NCBI GenBank assembly: GCA_946637545.1
Contig: CAMPBI010000005.1
Span: forward strand, 1-32,314
Reading direction: 5' to 3'
Source of the DNA: an uncultured Clostridia bacterium
Lineage (GTDB): Bacteria; Bacillota; Clostridia; Oscillospirales; Acutalibacteraceae
Length of the DNA: 32,314 nt
The notes beneath the pieces were generated by a model that saw nothing but the letters and a program-made list of their open reading frames with translations, did no database searches and had not been told where the DNA came from. Position 1 is the stretch's first letter; each line of letters begins with the position of its first letter. Both the position numbers and the translations under genes were made by a program. This document shows, in pieces, positions 23,869 to 31,766 of this stretch.

Positions 23869-25466
23869 GTTATCAGACCGTTAATTTCCTGCTGTTTTCG
23901 CTTGCGATATTAATCGTATATTACCTTGCCGGTGCAATCAGCGGCAAGCTGCAAAAATATATTCTGCTTGCAGGCAGCCTTGTATTTTACTATATCGGGG
24001 GCGCAAAGTACCTTCCGTTTTTAATCACAACGCTTTTGATTTCGTACCTTTCGGGACTGATAATGCAGCGCATTCATAACAAGGCTGAAGTAAGCCTTGA
24101 AAAATGCGAATCACCTGCGGACAAAAAGCTTGTGCGAAAAAAGGCAAAGACAAAAACAAAAATTGTCCTCAACCTTTCAATGCTCATTCCGATAGCGCTG
24201 CTTGTCGTGTGCAAGTACACAAAATTCATCATCAAAAGCACAAACCTTGTTCTTTTAAAAGCAGGCTCGTCGCATCATTTTGATGTAATCAATTTCATTC
24301 TTCCTGTCGGAATTTCGTTTTACACGCTTATGGCGCTCAGCTATATGCTCGATATATACTGGAAACGCTATAAGGCAGAGAAGAATCTTATCAACTACGC
24401 AGCATATCTGACTTTTTTCCCGCACATCGTGCAGGGACCGTTTGACCGCTTTAACAAGTTTAACGACCAGATTAAGAACGGAATAAAATTTGACCCGTAC
24501 AATATCCAAAGCGGCGTAATGCTGATTATCTGGGGCTTTTTCAAAAAGCTTGTAATTGCCGACAGACTTGCAATGTTTGTCGACACGATATTTGACAATT
24601 ACACCGAGTATCACGGATTTATCATAATCCTTGCCACGATGGTTTATTCTGTTCAGATTTACGCCGATTTCTCGGGATGTATCGACATCGTATCGGGCGT
24701 CAGCGAATGCTTTGGCATCAAACTTGCCGAAAACTTTAACCACCCGTATTTCTCAAGAACGATGATGGAGTTCTGGCGCAGATGGCACATCTCGCTTCAG
24801 GAGTGGTTCAAGGATTACATCTATTTCCCTGTGTCAATGAGCGGCTTTGTGAAGGGCGTCAAAAAATCCGCAAAGAAAAAGGGCAACAAAAAAGCCGGCG
24901 AGCTTTTCGCCTCGTGCTTCCCGATTCTGATTGTGTGGATTGTAACGGGCATATGGCACGGCGCAAGCTGGAAATACGTTACATGGGGTATGTTCCATGC
25001 GTTTCTTCTGATTTCAAGCAAGGTGTTTGAGGACACTAACGCCAAAATCACCAAAGCGCTCAAAATCAGAACAGAGTCGTGGGGCTTTGCCCTTTTCCAG
25101 ATGACGCGTACATATATGCTGTGCTGCGTGGGCAGACTGTTTTTCAGAGCGCCGCGTCTCACCGCGTCGGCAGGACTTATCAAAAATATATTCAACGAGG
25201 GCTTCGGCTGGAGCTATCTCGGCTTCGAAAAGCTTGCAACATACGGACTTGACCTGAACAACATTTTTGTTTCCGTTATTGCAGTAATTGTTCTTCTTGC
25301 AGGTGATATTCTGCAGGAAAAAATGAATGTCAGAAACAAACTTATCACTGAAAACAGCTTTGTTTTGCGCTGGTGCCTTATTCTTCTCGGCGTTTTTGCC
25401 GTAATCATTTTCGGCATCTATGGCCCCGGCTACAATGCAAGCAGTTTCATATATCAGGAATTCTAA
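23865..25466 (+). CDS. MBOAT-family membrane O-acyltransferase (DltB/AlgI-like)
   Basis: A 533-residue polytopic membrane protein of the MBOAT family, which moves acyl groups across or onto the outer face of the membrane. Signatures are FFPHIVQGPFDRF, YADFSGCIDIVSGVS, the NHPYFSRTMMEFWRRWHISL region and the catalytic His in GIWHGASW (His365). About ten hydrophobic stretches are visible. The family includes DltB (D-alanylation of teichoic acid), AlgI (alginate acetylation) and PatA-type enzymes. Next to a carrier protein and an acyl-AMP ligase, DltB-like use of an acyl-carrier thioester is the best reading. An AGGAGG site lies within the SGNH gene, whose stop overlaps by ATGA. Confidence 0.92.
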   Translation: MSYQTVNFLLFSLAILIVYYLAGAISGKLQKYILLAGSLVFYYIGGAKYLPFLITTLLISYLSGLIMQRIHNKAEVSLEKCESPADKKLVRKKAKTKTKIVLNLSMLIPIALLVVCKYTKFIIKSTNLVLLKAGSSHHFDVINFILPVGISFYTLMALSYMLDIYWKRYKAEKNLINYAAYLTFFPHIVQGPFDRFNKFNDQIKNGIKFDPYNIQSGVMLIIWGFFKKLVIADRLAMFVDTIFDNYTEYHGFIIILATMVYSVQIYADFSGCIDIVSGVSECFGIKLAENFNHPYFSRTMMEFWRRWHISLQEWFKDYIYFPVSMSGFVKGVKKSAKKKGNKKAGELFASCFPILIVWIVTGIWHGASWKYVTWGMFHAFLLISSKVFEDTNAKITKALKIRTESWGFALFQMTRTYMLCCVGRLFFRAPRLTASAGLIKNIFNEGFGWSYLGFEKLATYGLDLNNIFVSVIAVIVLLAGDILQEKMNVRNKLITENSFVLRWCLILLGVFAVIIFGIYGPGYNASSFIYQEF

Positions 25467-25484
25467 AAAATAAGGAGAATCATT

Positions 25485-25706
25485 ATGGACGAATTACTTG
25501 AAATGCTTTCGGAAAAATTCCCGAACATCGACTTTGAAAACGAGGACAAGCTCTACGAAAAGGGTATTCTCGATTCAGTATCGGTAGTTGAAATTATTTC
25601 AGAGATTGAGGATATGTTTGACGTGTCTGTATCAATGGAGTACATTCAGCCCAAATACTTTGAATCTGCACAGGCAATGTGGGATATGATTGAGGAACTT
25701 TCATAA
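25485..25706 (+). CDS. Acyl carrier protein (DltC-like)
   Basis: A 73-residue acidic carrier protein with the phosphopantetheine attachment site in GILDSVSVVEII (Ser31). The pattern of a short helix, a long loop ending in DS and a helix with EIEDMFDVSVSMEYI resembles DltC more than fatty-acid ACP. It would carry the acyl group activated by the next gene and deliver it to the MBOAT protein. A strong AAGGAG precedes the ATG, 18 bp after the MBOAT stop. Its stop shares one base with the ligase start, so the two are made together. The cargo is unknown. Confidence 0.9.
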   Translation: MDELLEMLSEKFPNIDFENEDKLYEKGILDSVSVVEIISEIEDMFDVSVSMEYIQPKYFESAQAMWDMIEELS

Positions 25707-27154
25707 TGGTAAAATCTGTTGTGGAGGCAGTTTTTGAGGGTGCGGCAAAGCACCCTCAAAAATGCTGTCTGGCGGACGATAATGTTAGCGTAACTTATGA
25801 CGAATACGCAAAAAAAATCAAAAAATTTGCCGCTTATCTTTTGTCGCAGAATGTTAAAAGGGGCGACAAGGTTGTAATCGAGGCGTGCCAGAGCGTTGAC
25901 TATCTCGCAATTCAGCTTGCGTGCCAGCTTATCGGCGCAGTTTTTGTGCCTGTCGAGCACAACTGCGCGGCAGAAAAAATTGCAGAGCTTTCAAAGCGTG
26001 TGAACGCAGCGTATGTGATTGCGGTTAAAGATAGCGACGGCGTTACCTTTGACGAGTTTGCAATCGGCGCAGAAGGTGCAGCAGAGCTTGAAAACTATAC
26101 TCTGCCGCAGGGCGACGAGGTGTGCGAAATCCTGTTCAGCACAGGAACGACGGGCAAGGAAAAGGGAATAATTCTCACCCACAAAAACGACATTGCGCTT
26201 GCCGAAAACGTTATGTACGGCGTTGAGATGAAGGAGGACAATGTCGAGCTTATTCCGTCGCCGCTTAATCACTCGCACGGACTGCGCAGGTACTATGCAA
26301 ATATGGTGATGGGCGCAACCGTTATCGTTATTTCGGGCGTGCTTAATCCGCTTAAGTTTTTTGCACTGATGGACGAGTACGGAGTTACGGCAATTGACCT
26401 TGTGCCGACTGCGCTTACAGTGCTGCTCAAAATTTCAAAAAACAAGTTCGGCGAGTATAAGGACAAGCTGCGCTATATTCAGTTCGGCGCCGCTCCGCTT
26501 ATGGATGCCGACAAGGAAAAAATCTGCGCGCTCCTGCCGAACACAAGACTGTATAATTTTTACGGCAGCACCGAGAGCGGCTGCATTGTGATTTATAATT
26601 TCAATGTTGAAAACGCCAAGAAAAACTGCATCGGCAAGCCTGCTTGCAACGCGGAAATTACGATAGTTGACGACAACCGCAACCCGATTGAATCCTCACT
26701 TGAAAATACGGGACTGCTTGCCTCAAGGGGCGCAATGAATATGAGCGGTTACTACGAGGACGAGGAGGAAACGAAGGCTGTTCTTATTGACGGTGTTGTT
26801 TACACGAACGACGTCTGCTATATTGACGGTGACGGCGACATTATTCTGCTTGGCAGACAAGGCTCCGTTATGAATGTCGGCGGCAAAAAGGTTTCACCCG
26901 ATGAAATCGAAAATGCCGCAAAGCAGATTAAGGGCGTTATCGACTGCGGCTGCGTGCCTGTCGACGACGCAATGCTCGGCTCTGTGCCGAAGCTTTTTGT
27001 GCAAACGCGAAACGAAAGTGCCTTTGACCCCGTTATGATAAGAACGGAGCTGTCAAAAACACTCGAACCGTTCAAGATTCCAAAGTACATCGTGTTTATT
27101 GAAAAAATCCCTCGTACCTTCAACGGCAAAATAATCCGCAGAGAATTAAAATAA
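25706..27154 (+). CDS. Acyl-AMP ligase (DltA-like, ANL superfamily)
   Basis: A 482-residue adenylate-forming enzyme that activates a carboxylic or amino acid with ATP and loads it onto a carrier thiol. Core motifs are LFSTGTTGKEKGIILTH (phosphate-binding), YGSTESG, YTNDVCYIDGDGDIILLGR and the catalytic Lys475 in FNGKIIRREL. The size and linkage to a DltC-like carrier match DltA, the D-alanine ligase, but I cannot confirm D-alanine from pocket residues. A hydroxy or fatty acid is equally possible. It is last in the operon, coupled to the carrier gene, with a terminator after the stop. Confidence 0.88.
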   Translation: MVKSVVEAVFEGAAKHPQKCCLADDNVSVTYDEYAKKIKKFAAYLLSQNVKRGDKVVIEACQSVDYLAIQLACQLIGAVFVPVEHNCAAEKIAELSKRVNAAYVIAVKDSDGVTFDEFAIGAEGAAELENYTLPQGDEVCEILFSTGTTGKEKGIILTHKNDIALAENVMYGVEMKEDNVELIPSPLNHSHGLRRYYANMVMGATVIVISGVLNPLKFFALMDEYGVTAIDLVPTALTVLLKISKNKFGEYKDKLRYIQFGAAPLMDADKEKICALLPNTRLYNFYGSTESGCIVIYNFNVENAKKNCIGKPACNAEITIVDDNRNPIESSLENTGLLASRGAMNMSGYYEDEEETKAVLIDGVVYTNDVCYIDGDGDIILLGRQGSVMNVGGKKVSPDEIENAAKQIKGVIDCGCVPVDDAMLGSVPKLFVQTRNESAFDPVMIRTELSKTLEPFKIPKYIVFIEKIPRTFNGKIIRRELK

Positions 27155-27185
27155 AAAAGCGCAGACATTAGTCTGCGCCTTTTTT
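27153..27185. terminator. Bidirectional terminator after the Dlt-like operon
   Basis: Stem GCGCAGAC/GTCTGCGC with an ATTA loop, an A run before it and a T run after it. It lies between convergent genes and serves the ligase gene and the minus-strand mltG. Confidence 0.92.
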
Positions 27186-27195
27186 ATTGCTTTAA

Positions 27196-28242
27196 TTATT
27201 CCTGCCAGGGATATTCTTCCTGCAGTGCTGCGAATTCGTCGTAATCCTTTGCAAAGTGGAAATTGCCCTCAAGGTCGGAGAAAAAGTACAGATAATCCGT
27301 GTCGGGATGATTTACAACCGCGTCGATTATGTCCTCGCCCGAATTTGTAATCGGTCCTGCAGGTAAGCCGTCGCAGCGGTAGGTGTAGTATGCGTCGTAC
27401 ACTTTTTGCGAAAAGCCGTGTTCGTCGCGCAAATCCTTTGCGTAAAAATAAGTAACATCCGACTGCAGCTTTGCGCCCTTGTCAAGTCTGTTTATGAATA
27501 CTGACGCAATGTTTTTTGCCGAGCCCTGACCGAACGCCTCCTCCTGCACAACAGACGCAAGAGTTACCAGCTCAAACATTGACATTCCGCTTTTTTCGCA
27601 GTAGTCTGTCATTTCTTCGGTGATTCTGTCGTCAAACGCGTCAAGCATTGCAATTGCAACATTTTTTGGGTCGGCATTTTTCGGCAGGTCATACGTTGCC
27701 GGGAACAAGAATCCCTCAAGCTTGTATGCAACAAGCTCGCTGTCGGGCACGCTGTCAAGAAAGTCGTAGTCAAAACCGTCGGTGCTTTTACACACCTCAA
27801 GAAATTCGTCAGCCTTGCAAATTCCGTTTTCCTCAAGAATCTTTGCAATCTCCATTGCGTTTGTTCCTTCGGGAATCGCAACCTTCACACCCTCGTGCGA
27901 GATGTCAGGATTTTGCAGCTTTTCGGCAATTTCCTCGTACGACATATCGGCAGTAAGCTCATACTCACCATTTATATATTTAAAATCGGGATAGTGCTTT
28001 GACATCCAGTTAGTCCACAAAACGTCCGATATTACAATTTTGTTGTCGTAAAGCTTTTTGCCTATTTCGTACTCATAATCGCTCTTTGTGATTTCAAGCG
28101 TATATGCAGTGTTTGCCTGGCGCTTTCCCTCAATATCATTTTTTGCCGCGCCGACAACATAGCCGCCTACAGCGCCGATAACACCAAGCAAAACAATCAC
28201 AAGTAAAATAATTATTCCTGTATTTTTCTTTTTTCTTGCCAT
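27196..28242 (-). CDS. mltG: Endolytic murein transglycosylase MltG (YceG family)
   Basis: A 348-residue membrane-anchored lytic transglycosylase that cleaves nascent peptidoglycan strands at the outer membrane face, limiting glycan chain length. There is one transmembrane helix at about 9-31 after a basic start (MARKKK). A LysM-like subdomain includes VAIPEGTNAMEIAKILEENG. The catalytic domain has LEGFLFPATYDL, LASVVQEEA, VFINRLDKGAKLQSDVT, GLPAGPITNSG and YLYFFSDLEGNFHFAKDY, all typical. In other MltG proteins the third motif often reads SIIEKE; here it is VVQEEA, which keeps one Glu. It follows the GNAT gene by two bases, with AAAGGAA before ATG. Confidence 0.93.
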   Translation of the reverse strand: MARKKKNTGIIILLVIVLLGVIGAVGGYVVGAAKNDIEGKRQANTAYTLEITKSDYEYEIGKKLYDNKIVISDVLWTNWMSKHYPDFKYINGEYELTADMSYEEIAEKLQNPDISHEGVKVAIPEGTNAMEIAKILEENGICKADEFLEVCKSTDGFDYDFLDSVPDSELVAYKLEGFLFPATYDLPKNADPKNVAIAMLDAFDDRITEEMTDYCEKSGMSMFELVTLASVVQEEAFGQGSAKNIASVFINRLDKGAKLQSDVTYFYAKDLRDEHGFSQKVYDAYYTYRCDGLPAGPITNSGEDIIDAVVNHPDTDYLYFFSDLEGNFHFAKDYDEFAALQEEYPWQE

Positions 28243-28244
28243 AA

Positions 28245-28676
28245 TTATTCCTTTCTCATCGGCAGGTGAATAATGCCGATTTCACAGACCTCTTTTTCGC
28301 CTGTTGGTTTGAAGCCGAGCTTTTCGTAAAACGGCACGGCGTGAAGCTGGGCGTTAACTGTTATTTCCGCTGCGCCAAGGCGCTTTGCCTCCTTGCACAG
28401 CGTTTCAATAATAATTTTGCCCGTGCCCTTGCCGCGCTCGCTTTCAAGCACCGCAACGCGCCCGATTTTGTATGCGCTGCCGAGTTTTATTATTCTTCCC
28501 GTGCCGACAGCCTCGCCATCCCTGCAAACAAGCACAAACCGCGTGCTGTCAGATGCGTCATCGCCGTCCGTGCAGGCGGTATTTTCAGCCCCCTGCTCGT
28601 CAACAAAAACAGTACGGCGAATGTCAACAGCTTTTGCAAATTCGGCTTTGTCGTTTTTGTCAAATATCTTAATCAT
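28245..28676 (-). CDS. GNAT-family acetyltransferase (ElaA-like)
   Basis: A 143-residue single-domain GNAT enzyme. IRRTVFVDEQG opens the fold, the acetyl-CoA loop is VAVLESERGKGTGKIII (R-G-K-G-T-G), and AQLHAVPFYEKLGFKPTGE is the typical last strand. The DEQG motif and size match the ElaA/YitI-type group, whose substrates are poorly known. It precedes mltG in a two-gene minus-strand operon. No Shine-Dalgarno is visible before its ATG, and the nearest promoter would start transcription almost at the codon. Confidence 0.85.
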   Translation of the reverse strand: MIKIFDKNDKAEFAKAVDIRRTVFVDEQGAENTACTDGDDASDSTRFVLVCRDGEAVGTGRIIKLGSAYKIGRVAVLESERGKGTGKIIIETLCKEAKRLGAAEITVNAQLHAVPFYEKLGFKPTGEKEVCEIGIIHLPMRKE

Positions 28677-28682
28677 ATCAAC

Positions 28683-28710
28683 ATTGTATCATAAATCGTT
28701 AAAATTGCAA
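28683..28710 (-). promoter_or_regulatory. Possible promoter of the GNAT-mltG operon
   Basis: On the minus strand: TTGCAA, a 16-bp spacer and TACAAT. The -10 ends about 6 bp from the start codon, so the transcript would be nearly leaderless if this is the promoter. Confidence 0.4.
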
Positions 28711-28718
28711 TATTATAT

Positions 28719-28747
28719 TTGACTTACAGATTTTTATAAACTATAAT
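28719..28747 (+). promoter_or_regulatory. Sigma-A promoter of the HprK-like operon
   Basis: TTGACT (28719-28724), a 17-bp spacer and a perfect TATAAT (28742-28747), giving a leader of about 20 nt with GAGGAA before ATG 28775. Confidence 0.8.
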
Positions 28748-28774
28748 TGTTTTATCAATTTGTGAGGAAATGTT

Positions 28775-29491
28775 ATGGCTATCTACAACATCGCAGGACT
28801 TACGGTTAAAATTGAAAACTGCGGCGGCAGAACGCTCAAACAGGCGAAGGCGTACCTTTCCGAAAATCAGAGCGAATCGCAGAATATTGACATTGTTATT
28901 AATGTTGACGATGCCCGCGTCAAAAGGGCTGTAAAGGAGCACCCCGAACTGTCTGCACCCGACTGGGATTATATGATTTCGGGCAATGATTTTTATGTCG
29001 GTCTGCTTCACTTTGACGGCATTTTGCTGCACTCGTCGTGCGTTGTTGTCGACGGCGTTGCGTACGCATTTTCCGCAGACAGCGGAGTCGGCAAATCAAC
29101 CCACACGCAGCTTTGGCTCAAGCATTTTGGCGACAGGGCGTATATCCTCAACGACGACAAGCCTGCCATCAGAAAAATTGACGGCAAAATTTACGCCTGC
29201 GGCACGCCGTGGAGCGGCAAAAATGACTGTTCCGTGCCCGAAATTGTGCCGCTCGGCGGCATCTGCTTTATCGAGCGCGACACTTATAATCATATTGAAA
29301 AAGCGCCTGTCGAAAAGGCTGTTTTCAACATCTTTTCGCAGACCTTACGCAAGCTCGGCGAAACGAATATGGACAGACTTCTTGACGTTATTGAAAGTAT
29401 TTTTTCGTCCGTGCCGCTTTATCAGCTCGGCTGCAATATTTCTGACGAGGCTGTTGAGGTTGCCTACGGCACAATGAAAAGGAAATTGTAA
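28775..29491 (+). CDS. HPr kinase-like P-loop protein of unknown target
   Basis: A 238-residue cytosolic protein with a P-loop SADSGVGKSTHTQLW (Lys107) like that of the HPr kinase/phosphorylase C-terminal domain and the PEP carboxykinase-like kinases that act in some peptide-maturation clusters. It is followed by LNDDKPAIRKI, where HprK has its catalytic acidic residues, and GTPWSGKND. It lacks the full HprK N-terminal domain and the usual EIRG region, so it is unlikely to be the HPr-Ser kinase of carbon catabolite control. No peptide precursor is adjacent. It is first of an operon with the DUF4430 lipoprotein 6 bp downstream and the nicotinamide nucleotide repair gene. The target (protein or small molecule) is unknown. 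Confidence 0.75.
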   Translation: MAIYNIAGLTVKIENCGGRTLKQAKAYLSENQSESQNIDIVINVDDARVKRAVKEHPELSAPDWDYMISGNDFYVGLLHFDGILLHSSCVVVDGVAYAFSADSGVGKSTHTQLWLKHFGDRAYILNDDKPAIRKIDGKIYACGTPWSGKNDCSVPEIVPLGGICFIERDTYNHIEKAPVEKAVFNIFSQTLRKLGETNMDRLLDVIESIFSSVPLYQLGCNISDEAVEVAYGTMKRKL

Positions 29492-29497
29492 GAATAT

Positions 29498-30232
29498 ATG
29501 AAAAAGGGATTTATCGCCGTTCTTGCCCTTCTTGTTGCGGCGGCAATGCTTTTTGGATGCGGCAAGGCGGGCAGTACCGTCAATGCGGATGATTTGACTT
29601 TGACAGAGTTCAGCGCATCTGCGCAGCAAAGCGAAAGCACCTCTGCTGAAAAGCAGACCTTAACCGCAAAAACAACCAAAAAGCGCATCGCAGCAAAAGC
29701 CAAAAAGCGTAAGGCAAAGACGACAGCAAAGCAAACAAAAAGGAATAAAACGACAGCAAAAAGAGTTAAAAATAAAAGCGAAAAAAAGGCTTCTACAACA
29801 CTCACCACCGCCGCACCGCACACTACAAAACCGACCACCGCCAAAAAGGTCGTTGACAAAACGCACTGCAGCCTTACGGTTCAGTGCACAGAGGTGCTCG
29901 ACCATCTTGACGATTTGGCTGAAGGGCACGAATACTACGTACCGCGAAGCGGGTATTTGCTCAATTCTTATTCAGTAACCTTTGAGCAGGGCGACACCGT
30001 TTACGACGTGCTGCGCCGTGCCTGCCGTGAGCTCGGAATCAGAATGTATGCAAGGCACACTGTTTACGGAATGTATGTTGTCGGAATTAACAACATTGAT
30101 GAATTCGATTGCGGCGGCGCAAGCGGATGGACATATTATGTTGACGGAAAATTTCCTATGGTAGCGTGCTCGGAGTATGAGCTTTCGGGCGGCGAGGAAA
30201 TAGAATTTGTTTATGTTTGCCAGGAGAAATGA
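29498..30232 (+). CDS. DUF4430-type lipoprotein with Lys/Thr-rich stalk
   Basis: A 244-residue secreted lipoprotein. The signal peptide ends in the lipobox MLFGC, with Cys21 as the lipidated residue. A low-complexity stalk (about 45-120) very rich in Lys, Thr and Ala follows, probably spanning or binding the cell wall. The C-terminal ~110 residues look like the DUF4430 domain (related to transcobalamin C-terminal domains), with TFEQGDTVYDVLRRACRELG, DCGGASGWTYYVDGKF and GGEEIEFVYV. Such domains occur on surface proteins that bind ligands or other proteins. It is co-transcribed with the HprK-like gene. The ligand is unknown; a cobalamin role should not be assumed. Confidence 0.78.
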   Translation: MKKGFIAVLALLVAAAMLFGCGKAGSTVNADDLTLTEFSASAQQSESTSAEKQTLTAKTTKKRIAAKAKKRKAKTTAKQTKRNKTTAKRVKNKSEKKASTTLTTAAPHTTKPTTAKKVVDKTHCSLTVQCTEVLDHLDDLAEGHEYYVPRSGYLLNSYSVTFEQGDTVYDVLRRACRELGIRMYARHTVYGMYVVGINNIDEFDCGGASGWTYYVDGKFPMVACSEYELSGGEEIEFVYVCQEK

Positions 30233-31740
30233 TGAGAGTTTTAACAACGAAGCAAATCAGAAAAGTTGAAGCACTCTGCTTTGAGCGTTACAGCACCGAG
30301 GCGGAGCTAATGCTGAAAGCAGGCACAGCCTGCGCAAATTCAATTGTCGCAAGATACGGCGACGCACTCAAAAACGCCGAGGTGTCCGTGCTTTGCGGAG
30401 CAGGCAAAAATGCAGGCGACGGCTTTGTTATAGCAAGGCTTTTGTTTGCGTTCGGCGCAAAGGCAAAAATAGTTTTATGTGCAGGCGAGCCAACTATTGC
30501 CGAGCCGCTTATGTATTTTAACGAGGCTGTGTCAAGCCGCGTTCCCGTTGTCAGTTACGCCGATGAGCACACCGTGTGCGATTTTGTTGTTGACTGTATG
30601 TTCGGCATCGGCTTTCACGGCGAGGCACGCGCACCGTTTGACAGGATTTTCAGAGCTCTTGCCGATAGCAGCGCCGAGATTATTTCAGTTGACACGCCCA
30701 GCGGAACTGATTCCGCAACGGGCGAGGCTTGCGAAAACTGTGTGAAAGCGGATTTTACCGTAGCGATTTCAACACTGAAAATGGCGCATATTCTGCCGCC
30801 TGCAAATGCGTATTGCGGCGATATTCAGACTGTTAATATCGGAATACCCGAGGACTGTTATGAGGACGAATATATCAACACAATTACAGAAGAGGATGTC
30901 AGAGCCTCGTTCAAGCCGATTGACAAAAATGCTAATAAAGGCACCTTCGGTCATCAACTGAACATCTGCGGAAGCTACAATATGTTCGGCGCGGCAGTTA
31001 TCTCTGCAAAAGCGGCTGTTCGCAGCGGCGCAGGACTTGTAAAGCTTATGCTGCCAAAATCTGCCTATCCGCTTGCTGCGGCTCATCTTACGCAGCCGAT
31101 TTTCAGACCGTCAGCCGAAAATGATTGCGGCACCTTTTCAGACGCTGCAATTCGCGATTTTGACGCAGAGCGCGACTGGGCGGACTCAATAGTCCTCGGC
31201 TGCGGAATAGGCAAAAACGACGACACCGCCTTTCTTTGCGAATACGTTGCAAGAAATGCAAAATGTCCTTTAATTATTGACGCCGATGGTATAAATTGCC
31301 TCGGTGAGCGCATAAATATAATTAAGGACATTAAAGTGCCGACAGTTCTTACGCCTCATCCCGGCGAGATGGCAAGGCTCATATCAAAAACGCCTGCCGA
31401 GATACAGCAGGACAGATTAAATGTTGCAAAAACTTTTGCAAGGGAGAATCATGTAGTTCTCGTATTAAAGGGAGCAAACACTATTGTAACGGACGGAAAA
31501 AGCGTGTTTGTAAATATGACCGGCAATCCCGCAATGGCTATGGGCGGAACGGGCGATATGCTGTCAGGTATGCTCGGCGCATTTGTTGCGCAGGGACTTA
31601 CAGCACTCGACGCTGCAAAAGCCGCAGTTTATATTCACGGTCTATGCGGCGACGAGGCCGCAAAACGCTTTAGCCTTCGCGGAACGGCTGTTTGTGATAT
31701 GACAGAACTGCTCGGAACTTTAATGTCTATTACAGAATAA
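30232..31740 (+). CDS. nnr: Bifunctional NAD(P)H-hydrate epimerase / ADP-dependent NAD(P)H-hydrate dehydratase
   Basis: A 502-residue two-domain repair enzyme. The N-terminal domain (about 1-210) is the YjeF_N epimerase that interconverts R and S forms of NAD(P)HX, with LCGAGKNAGDGFVIARLL and DCMFGIGFHGEAR. The C-terminal domain (about 220-500) is the ribokinase-like dehydratase that restores NAD(P)H, with DADGINCL, TPHPGEMARL, LKGANTIVTDG and the nucleotide-binding GNPAMAMGGTGDMLSG. The ATG at 30232 shares one base with the preceding stop and has AGGAG upstream; the track start at 30217 is too far forward. This housekeeping metabolite-repair gene is the third of the operon, and its link to the first two is probably only transcriptional. 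Confidence 0.94.
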   Translation: MRVLTTKQIRKVEALCFERYSTEAELMLKAGTACANSIVARYGDALKNAEVSVLCGAGKNAGDGFVIARLLFAFGAKAKIVLCAGEPTIAEPLMYFNEAVSSRVPVVSYADEHTVCDFVVDCMFGIGFHGEARAPFDRIFRALADSSAEIISVDTPSGTDSATGEACENCVKADFTVAISTLKMAHILPPANAYCGDIQTVNIGIPEDCYEDEYINTITEEDVRASFKPIDKNANKGTFGHQLNICGSYNMFGAAVISAKAAVRSGAGLVKLMLPKSAYPLAAAHLTQPIFRPSAENDCGTFSDAAIRDFDAERDWADSIVLGCGIGKNDDTAFLCEYVARNAKCPLIIDADGINCLGERINIIKDIKVPTVLTPHPGEMARLISKTPAEIQQDRLNVAKTFARENHVVLVLKGANTIVTDGKSVFVNMTGNPAMAMGGTGDMLSGMLGAFVAQGLTALDAAKAAVYIHGLCGDEAAKRFSLRGTAVCDMTELLGTLMSITE

Positions 31741-31766
31741 TTCAAAAGCATACGAGTTGATACATA

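Noticed and set aside
22435-27154. Calling the four genes dltD, dltB, dltC and dltA outright
   Set aside because: Order, SGNH architecture and unknown ligase specificity make the D-alanine assignment unsafe from sequence reading alone.
27196-28242. MltG as catalytically dead because the SIIEKE-type motif reads VVQEEA
   Set aside because: One Glu of the motif remains, and I recall similar Gln-containing variants in Clostridia; all other MltG motifs are intact.
28775-29491. Catabolite-repression HPr kinase (hprK)
   Set aside because: It lacks the HprK N-terminal domain and the conserved region after the P-loop; only the P-loop area is similar.
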